Positions 58,001-64,000 of a stretch of 64,000 nt of DNA are shown one piece after another. A program made the translations under genes and the position numbers. Source of the DNA: Umbelopsis ramanniana AG (Eukaryota > Mucoromycota > Umbelopsidomycetes > Umbelopsidales > Umbelopsidaceae); NCBI RefSeq assembly GCF_025399195.1, contig NW_026252096.1:1-64000 (forward strand), given 5' to 3'. The number at the start of each line of letters is the position of its first letter. Positions within the stretch are counted from its first letter, which is position 1. Below the pieces are notes generated by a model. The model had not been told where the DNA came from. It did not search any database and saw only the letters and a program-made list of their open reading frames with translations.

Positions 58001-58414
58001 AAAGTAGAAGTTCAATGACGCATATTCATAAGTGCTTCAAAGATGTATAGAGCTAGTACTTTGTCTATTAGTGTCTCCATATTGTGCCGCGCCGAATCTC
58101 GAACTCGTCTGATATCTGATGCCCCGATTAACGAAAACACATCGTCAGAGCTTTCTGGAAGATTCCAAAACTAAAGAGTGGTGGTATATATGAGCAAGGG
58201 ATCCTTTAATGTCGAAATATGCGTTCATGCTGGCAACTGTACCTGAGACCAGTACTCATCTGCTTCTGCAGGAAGATTCTAGTAGTAGTAACGAAAAGTG
58301 TTAGCGATGGCTTTGGATATGGCTGAAACGAGGCAGAGAGACAAGTCATACATTCTCCTCGAAGAGTCTAAACACGCCTTTTCGAAACGCTAATTTACTA
58401 TCGGTAGCGCCCAT
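55043..58414 (-). CDS. HID1: HID1-domain trafficking protein
   Basis: Ten exons (58414-58352, 58278-58243, 58170-58060, 57989-57753, 57686-57620, 57545-56752, 56671-56581, 56503-56340, 56262-56019, 55938-55043) encode 900 aa. HID1 proteins (S. pombe Ftp105) are peripheral Golgi proteins; in yeast models Ftp105 holds the deubiquitinase Ubp5, and in animals HID1 serves dense-core vesicle sorting. The start MGATDSKLAFRKGVFRLFEE is canonical and carries an N-myristoylation glycine. Further landmarks: FWNLPESSDDVFSLI, LLNCMRVLTRLMPYVFE, LNTAAKYNPLGWGLPYN, the RFRQYLLETDRVLDLMVVLI helix and MLDHLVPQVTELC near the end, with TLVGILPHPQPIHIRRFQW and WFRSMLWGQAYV. The predicted fold is all-helical repeats. 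A Glu/Ser-rich insert separates the last two blocks. Confidence 0.93.
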
Positions 58415-60307
58415 ATGCGAGAAACAAAGTGAAGACCTCAGAGCTTGGCAAGCACGTCCATGCCACTAGCGGATCAACCAGTCACGTGCCCGGTATCGTT
58501 GACAATTTGTTGGTGGAGTGGCCATACGAAGCTGACACTGCGCCAAATCACATCTTTTTAGGACCATTATCAGGGCTGACAATATAGATGAAACGATAGA
58601 AAGCATCAAGCCGAACTATACGATTTGAATGGTGGTGGAGATAAAGTTCGTGAGACCAAATCTTGTTGCTACGCAAAGTTACTGCTTGATAGTGAAATAA
58701 ATAACAGCAAGTTCCCCAACAGAGATAATTTATATATTTTCAGACTTTCTTCTATCGTATCACTTGCTTTTTCTTATAGTAACATAGCTTTCCTCTACCT
58801 TATTGCTGGCTTTGGAGTGCTCGACAAGTACACGCGTCCGAAATGGACACGGAGTAACAAATAGAGGCTACAGGTGAGCGATAAGTTCAGCAGCCAAGGC
58901 TAGTGGGAAAGGTATGGACATGGTCAGGCTGAAGATTGAAAAAAATATTGATAGTCTGGACAGCATAATTTGCCTACCATGGGAAAGAAAAGAGAAAATT
59001 CAACCAACAGCTGTATACCACAACCTGCCTGGCTACCCCAATTGCGGACTGAGTGATTTCAGACTCCCTTTGATTTTACCTCATACTCAAAGGGCCACTT
59101 ATTGTCGAGATCGGTTGCTAGTTCAGTGCATTGCATCTCGCTACCGTGTGTACCGAGAAAGACACCAATGTTCACCGCAGAAGCTGATGTAATACTGAGG
59201 TTTTAAGCATGAGGGTTGTGACATTCTATCTTATTTATCTAAACAAACGAAAATAAAAACCCATAGAAACATCAAACGCACGCCTGATGAGCTGGCACAT
59301 ATCTTAGCCGACATATAATTGATCCACTTGCCTCTTATGATGAACTACATTTGTCAAAGGAATTCCCTCCTTCATTAGTCAACCGCATGGATGCTATCTA
59401 AATGCAACAGGGTTCATCTGTAAATCATCAGTATAGGACTTTGCTAGCCTGAGTCTGTTAGACTTGAATATTGTCAAAGAAAATGTTCAACATGGAGTCA
59501 ATCAAGTCAGTCATGATTAGTTGATGATGGAATTGAAGGCCTACGTTTCTCGGTACAAGCGATGAAGAGGATAACCAAATTTTGTGCCATACTTTAAAAG
59601 GAGGCATTATTGTACAACGGCTTCGACTCAATCATCCCACCATCCACTATGTGGCATCGCATAGCCAAATGATAAACACCACGAGACATGGCGATCAATT
59701 TCTCAAATGGTAGGTATTTACTCTGCTTTTTCTATTCGCTTGTGATATAAAAAAAAGGAAAAGGGAGATTATCGTATTAGAGTTTTTGTCTGGTACCACA
59801 CTTTGATAATAAACAAGCTAAAAGATTTGTAAAACAAAAACAATAGAGTAGTGTGAGGCGTGACTCTTGAGAAGAATAAATTGTACCCATTGGATTACAG
59901 TAGAGGCTGATGTCTTTTTGAGTGGATTGTTGGGGTCCGCATCATGGACAGTATCAGTTTGTGGGCGATGTTATATTGCATCGGTAGCCCAACGCTGGGC
60001 ATTTCCCGGTTTGGGGCAACCCACCCCCATTCCTTCAGCCCACTAAAGATAATGACAACAGTAAACAACTACATCGCCCTCCAACGCATATGCAATATAG
60101 CGCCAGTAGCGAAGCACTGTATGGTTTTGCTTACAGTCACTCGTTGCATCGGTGAACTATTGCAGATAAAGCTGCATTTCTCAGGCAGAGCACACATGAT
60201 TGGTCTGAAATTTGTCAAGCTCACTTTTTGCGGGTATGGGGTGTGACGGTCATAAGGTGTGCCAGCGAGTGCCTTGCTCTTTCCGCCTGAAGTCCTGCCA
60301 ACCCCAG
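58415..60307. other. Long gap without a supported gene
   Basis: 1.9 kb between HID1 (-) and UNC50 (+), the longest gap in the window. Open frames are under 105 codons with no domain, and neighbouring frames do not join through splice sites into anything that I recognise. The region is A+T-rich with no visible terminal repeats. It should hold both divergent promoters. Confidence 0.5.
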
Positions 60308-61580
60308 ATGTCATTGCTACCGACTGCCAATTCGAACGGCCAGTCAGCATCATACCCCTACGATGACCATATCCGGCAAGTTCGAAGATCTTCAAATCCA
60401 TTTCCACTTATCTTGAAGCGAATACTTAGAGTCCCACATATGGATTTTGAGGTAGGATTGCAAATGAATTTAAATTACTGGCGAGGAAAAGCATACTTAT
60501 GTATGGTCACGATAGTTTGCAATGTGGCAGATGGCATACTTGCTGATAGCTCCTAGAAGAGTGTAAGTTCTATCGCATATATTTCGATTTAAATTCTTGC
60601 AGTTTGTCACAAAAAACCTAATTGATCACTCATATATTATTACAGTTATCGAAACATATATTATCACAAACGTAAAAAAAATATCTCGTTCTATTTTATC
60701 GAATATGATTGTATTCTGACAATTTTTCATCAATTTCAGAGACGAAGAATCAGTGGGCCAGAGATGATCCAGCATTTCTCGTCCTCATGTCTATATTACT
60801 ATGCAGTAAGTGTCTACAGCACTGTGAGCCATCCTATCTACTACTAAGACAATTTTGCACCAATAGCTTCAGCAGTAGCATGGGGTCTGGTATATGGGCA
60901 TGGCTTTCTTGGTATATGTAAAATGATGCTCTATATGGTGTTTGTGGACTTCCTTCTCTTTGGATCTGTGGTGGCAAGCGTTTGCTGGTAAGGAGCTCTA
61001 GATATATAAGGACATCATGCAGTGATGATGAACTTAATTATGTTATGCAGGTTGTTCTCCAACCGATTTCTCCGAGTGACAGCATCTCATTCTATCGAAC
61101 AGCGCGTGGAATGGGCCTATGCGTTTGACGTACACTGTAATGCTTTCTTTCCAGTTTTTCTTATACTCTATGTGGCCCAGTTCTTTTTTATTCCTATACT
61201 AGTACGAAGTTCCTGGATATCGCTGTTGATTGGCAACACCATGTACTTTTCATCATTCGCGTGGTACGCGTACGGCACTTTCCTCGGATATAACGGTGAG
61301 TGATTTTTTTTTGGGGGGAGTAGTAAAAAGGTTCAGTGTGCTACGGCAAACTAAGCGAGCTGTGGCTTTTTTGGATCGGAAACCGTTCCGGTGCTGGCTG
61401 GGTCATTTGAGCAGGGAGTTTGTGAAACTAATTCAATTTGTTATGCGCGTAGCACTTCCCTTCCTCATTCACTCTGAGATATTTCTGTATCCAATAGGCA
61501 TTTTCCTCATATTATGGGTTGGATCACTTTTCGGATTCAACATAAGTCGCACTATGTTGCAAGCATACTTTGGGTCATAA
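60308..61580 (+). CDS. GMH1: UNC-50 / Gmh1 family Golgi membrane protein
   Basis: Seven exons (60308-60451, 60516-60562, 60646-60671, 60740-60805, 60867-60987, 61051-61295, 61453-61580) encode 258 aa. UNC50 proteins are inner nuclear/Golgi membrane proteins with five or so helices; yeast Gmh1 interacts with the Arf-GEF Gea1/2. The match is nearly end to end: RILRVPHMDFEFAMWQMAYL, RVYRNIYYHKQTKNQWARDDPAFLVL (the family hallmark), VEWAYAFDVHCNAFFPVFLI and the C-terminal ALPFLIHSEIFLYPIG. Exon 3 is only 26 nt. The start used is the ATG at 60308; the frame is open upstream to an ATG-less stretch. Confidence 0.93.
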
Positions 61581-61874
61581 CAAATAAAGTGGTTACTTGA
61601 ATTTTAACAATGAAAAAGAAACTCTTGTCATAGCTCCCAAAGTGATTTGCATGGTTGCAATCGAGGCATTTGTGTGACAATCTCCCAGGACAACAACAAC
61701 ACGGTTCACTTTTCTTGGACTCGTTGTCGTCACTACACTCCACGCATAAGTATCTTCTGAATCTATCGTCTTGGTCATTCTCTTTGCCTCCTTTTCTTCA
61801 TTGGCAACTACCTTTTTTCTGCTGATACTCCGGAGGGTCCGCGACCGTCTCGGCATTCTGAAATTCGCTTCGTC

Positions 61875-63059
61875 ATGCAACCGATTCAGAAATCAGTCTC
61901 TTCACAGTATGCAACGCAGGCAGGTTATCTACCACCACGCTCGCCACATCGGGGCTACTCTCAAGCTCCTCAGCAACCGCCGACACCTCTTCCACTTCGC
62001 CAGCGACCATTGAACTTTCGCAAAAATGCCTGTGCCGTATGTCGAGTTTGCTTTACTTGTGCAAAGGTATTTGTTGTAATGCATATATATTATTGTTTTG
62101 CCCTTCTGTTCTATTACTGCTCATTACTGCTCATTATGAAAAATTTTATTGCTTCTCCCACTTTTATTATTTCCCATTTATCAACACTAACATGTGCCTA
62201 TTGATTTGTCACATTTTCGATGATCTCTTTCTATGAACCAATTGTATAGTTCTATGGCCAAGACTGTGAGTGTCCAGAAATGCACCCTCGACGAGGTAAA
62301 AATTTGCCACCCAACACGGTCGATTCCAGATCTAAGCGGCTTATTCCGAGCGAAGTGGAAGACTACCAAATCACAATGGATTGGTTAGAGCAAAATGCCA
62401 ACGATCGATACAAAGACCCTGAGGGACGCTTACCGCTTAATATATCGGAATTTGCTCTTTGTAAAGCGCATAGCTCATCCCTTTATCGTGCTAAGAAGCG
62501 AGCGGAATCCACCCTAGCTTCAAGAGCAGAACAAGACTTTACAAGTTCCTCACAATTACCCATGTCCTTACCGCCAGGATTTGAGCCGACCCCATCAAGT
62601 AGCGCCAAACGGAAGAGACTGGAAGATAATGTCGGTGTTATGCGACGCATGCAACATCGTGCTAGCTTTCCTATGCCTAATCCATATCATGTGAGACAGC
62701 AGCAGCAACAACCACCATTAAATTTTGGCCCGGTGGTTGAAACCATTTCATTACGAAGTGCGTTGACTGAACAAGAAAGGAATAATCAATCTTTAATATC
62801 GTCAGCTGCAACCTACTATTTGCGCAATCTCGCCATTACCGACACCTTTACGTTTAGGGATATTCTGCGCGAGATTGATCTGACAGGCAATGCTCCTCCT
62901 CCCGGCAAGAAAATTGTAATTACCAATATTGAGAACGACCGAACCTTTCCCATGGATATCCCAATAAGGAGTGCTATCCAGGGTAGACCGCACATTGATT
63001 TGTGCATTGATTTACAGGACATTGTATCTTTCAACGTATCTGGTAGCACGCAAAACTAA
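61875..63059 (+). CDS. Uncharacterised protein with a six-Cys cluster
   Basis: Two exons (61875-62066, 62250-63059) encode 333 aa. I do not recognise a family. A Pro/Gln-rich N-terminus (1-45) leads to a compact Cys cluster: C53-x2-C56-x2-C59-x2-C62-x7-C70-x-C72 (NACAVCRVCFTCAK, then QDCECPEMHP after the intron). Three CxxC steps in 10 residues suggest zinc or Fe-S binding. The middle is basic and Ser-rich with a KRKR-like patch (AKRKRLE, a possible nuclear signal) and a short Gln run. The C-terminal 100 residues (YYLRNLAITDTFTFRDILREIDL, DLCIDLQDIVSF) look folded and conserved in character. It may be a lineage-specific nuclear protein; no function is proposed. Confidence 0.7.
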
Positions 63060-63864
63060 AACATCCACAGGACAGCCAACGTTCAGAAAACTAGCAATTT
63101 TTTTTTCAGGCCCTTTTTATGCCTCATCACTTTTTGGCTGCCATCGTGTATCAACACAAGTCCCTCCACCCTCCCTTTGCGTTCTTTTTTTTCGGTCAAA
63201 GGGCTTTCAACAGATTGCATACCTTTTTTTCCCACCAAGTACATATGTATAGTAAGATTAGTTAGCTTTCACCATGTTAACGTTCTACCATTCTTTGATC
63301 TTCTTGTCAGTTCTTTTATTGTGCTGGAATGGTTCCATCCAATGCATATACCGTGGCAGGTTTTCTCGTCTCATCTACCATAGTAGCATTTCGGGTTTTC
63401 CATACATACACACGAGAAAAAAAAATAGCATCCACGATTAATAACAAAGTGTAGCCAAATAGCGCGTCCAAGTAGAAATTTCTGGTTGATGGAACCAATA
63501 GAGGCGATGATTGGCCATCATGAGTATATTACAAATGGCTGGTTTGTACCACCAGACAGATCTCAGCAGTCGAAGCAATAGTCAGTATGTCAATGTGCAT
63601 CGCGAGCGTGACTAAAGGCATCTTGTCAAAAGTTTCATAATGCTTAAATTTTCGTTCGAGACGATCCCCTTATCTGGAGCATTTTCTGTGGATGGGTCGA
63701 AAAAGCCTGGGACCGCCGGCCAGTCAATGCAAACCAAATGTGGGGTCGGAGCTATTTGGCAATGACGAGACCGAAAATTTATTATGTTTTTGGGTAAAAA
63801 CGTCTCAACGGATCGGCCACCATCTTTTTTTCTTTTTTACTTTCGCTCTTTTCCTCCCGCAGTG
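63060..63864. other. Intergenic region
   Basis: 805 bp of A+T- and pyrimidine-rich sequence; open frames under 70 codons only. A long T/C tract (63822-63860) ending CCCGCAG precedes the next ATG and could be either a promoter pyrimidine tract or an intron acceptor. Confidence 0.45.
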
Positions 63865-64000
63865 ATGAAAACACATGTAGCTGGCTTCGGCCGGCTGCTT
63901 ACCATTCCCCGCATAGCAATGGCCTTGTTATTATACACCACCTTCATCTACTTCGCCATTATAAGTCTTACTGAAACTTCACTCCCGACCATAACACCTG
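63865..64000 (+). CDS. Start of a membrane or secreted protein, cut by window edge
   Basis: An ATG at 63865 opens a frame that stays open to the end of the window (45 codons). Residues about 17-37 (IAMALLLYTTFIYFAIISL) form one hydrophobic segment, so it may be a signal anchor or first membrane helix. A pyrimidine-rich tract ends CCCGCAG just before the ATG, so an upstream exon is possible. Too little is visible for a name. Confidence 0.35.
   Translation, partial: MKTHVAGFGRLLTIPRIAMALLLYTTFIYFAIISLTETSLPTITP

Noticed and set aside
58914-59192. 92-codon open frame in the long gap
   Set aside because: No recognisable domain and no splice partners; not enough to call a gene.
1-64000. LTR, virus-like or DNA-transposon coding sequence, CRISPR array, rRNA
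   Set aside because: I found no reverse transcriptase, integrase, transposase, capsid or regular spacer repeat pattern anywhere in the window.

Overview
The window is nuclear DNA of a filamentous fungus, most likely an early-diverging one (Mucoromycota; order not provable from sequence alone). It is compact and gene-dense, with about 29 protein-coding genes. Most have many short introns (about 45-90 nt, GT-AG). The gene set is eukaryotic: Mediator, SAGA, kinetochore, SLX4, UNC50, HID1 and VWA8. I joined exons by hand from splice sites and reading frame. All models given as complete close in frame from ATG to stop, but none has transcript support.

Layout, left to right. 1-342: a 35-bp perfect inverted repeat in front of MED8. 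0.3-2.2 kb: MED8 (+) converging on glyoxalase II (-). 3.5-8.7 kb: a secreted alginate-lyase-fold protein (+), then three minus-strand genes: a mitochondrial chalcone-isomerase-like protein, a YhhN/TMEM86 lysoplasmalogenase and an intronless GH105 hydrolase. 10.2-16.4 kb, all plus: an FLC/TRP-like channel, a class II aldolase and the kinetochore protein CENP-O. 16.5-22.7 kb, minus: an Ssd1/Dis3L2 RNB protein and SLX4. 22.8-29 kb: a HIRIP3-like histone chaperone sharing a short divergent promoter with SLX4, a GH47 mannosidase and a DDHD phospholipase. 29.4-34.2 kb: a zinc-ribbon/AT-hook/double-HMG protein, a J-domain protein and cytidine deaminase. 34.6-40.2 kb: two MFS transporters (anion:cation symporter type and sugar porter). 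40.9-50.3 kb: COX17, VWA8 and a GPI-type zinc metalloprotease. 50.6-58.4 kb: SGF11, TRP2 (anthranilate synthase) and HID1 (-). 60.3-64 kb: UNC50, a Cys-cluster orphan and the start of one more gene.

There is no obvious gene cluster with one product. Some neighbours fit together by function: SLX4 with the H2A-type chaperone, COX17 with VWA8 (both mitochondrial), and secreted sugar-acting enzymes plus sugar-type transporters. The most notable observations are an Ssd1-like protein that keeps all four catalytic aspartates of the RNase II family, an unusual zinc-ribbon/AT-hook/HMG architecture, an intronless bacterial-type GH105 gene among intron-rich neighbours, a short Cys-cluster orphan, and several extreme splicing cases (7-, 12- and 14-nt exons, an apparent 30-nt intron, stop-free introns whose length is a multiple of three).

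I saw no rRNA, no convincing tRNA, no CRISPR array, and no LTR, virus-like or DNA-transposon coding sequence.
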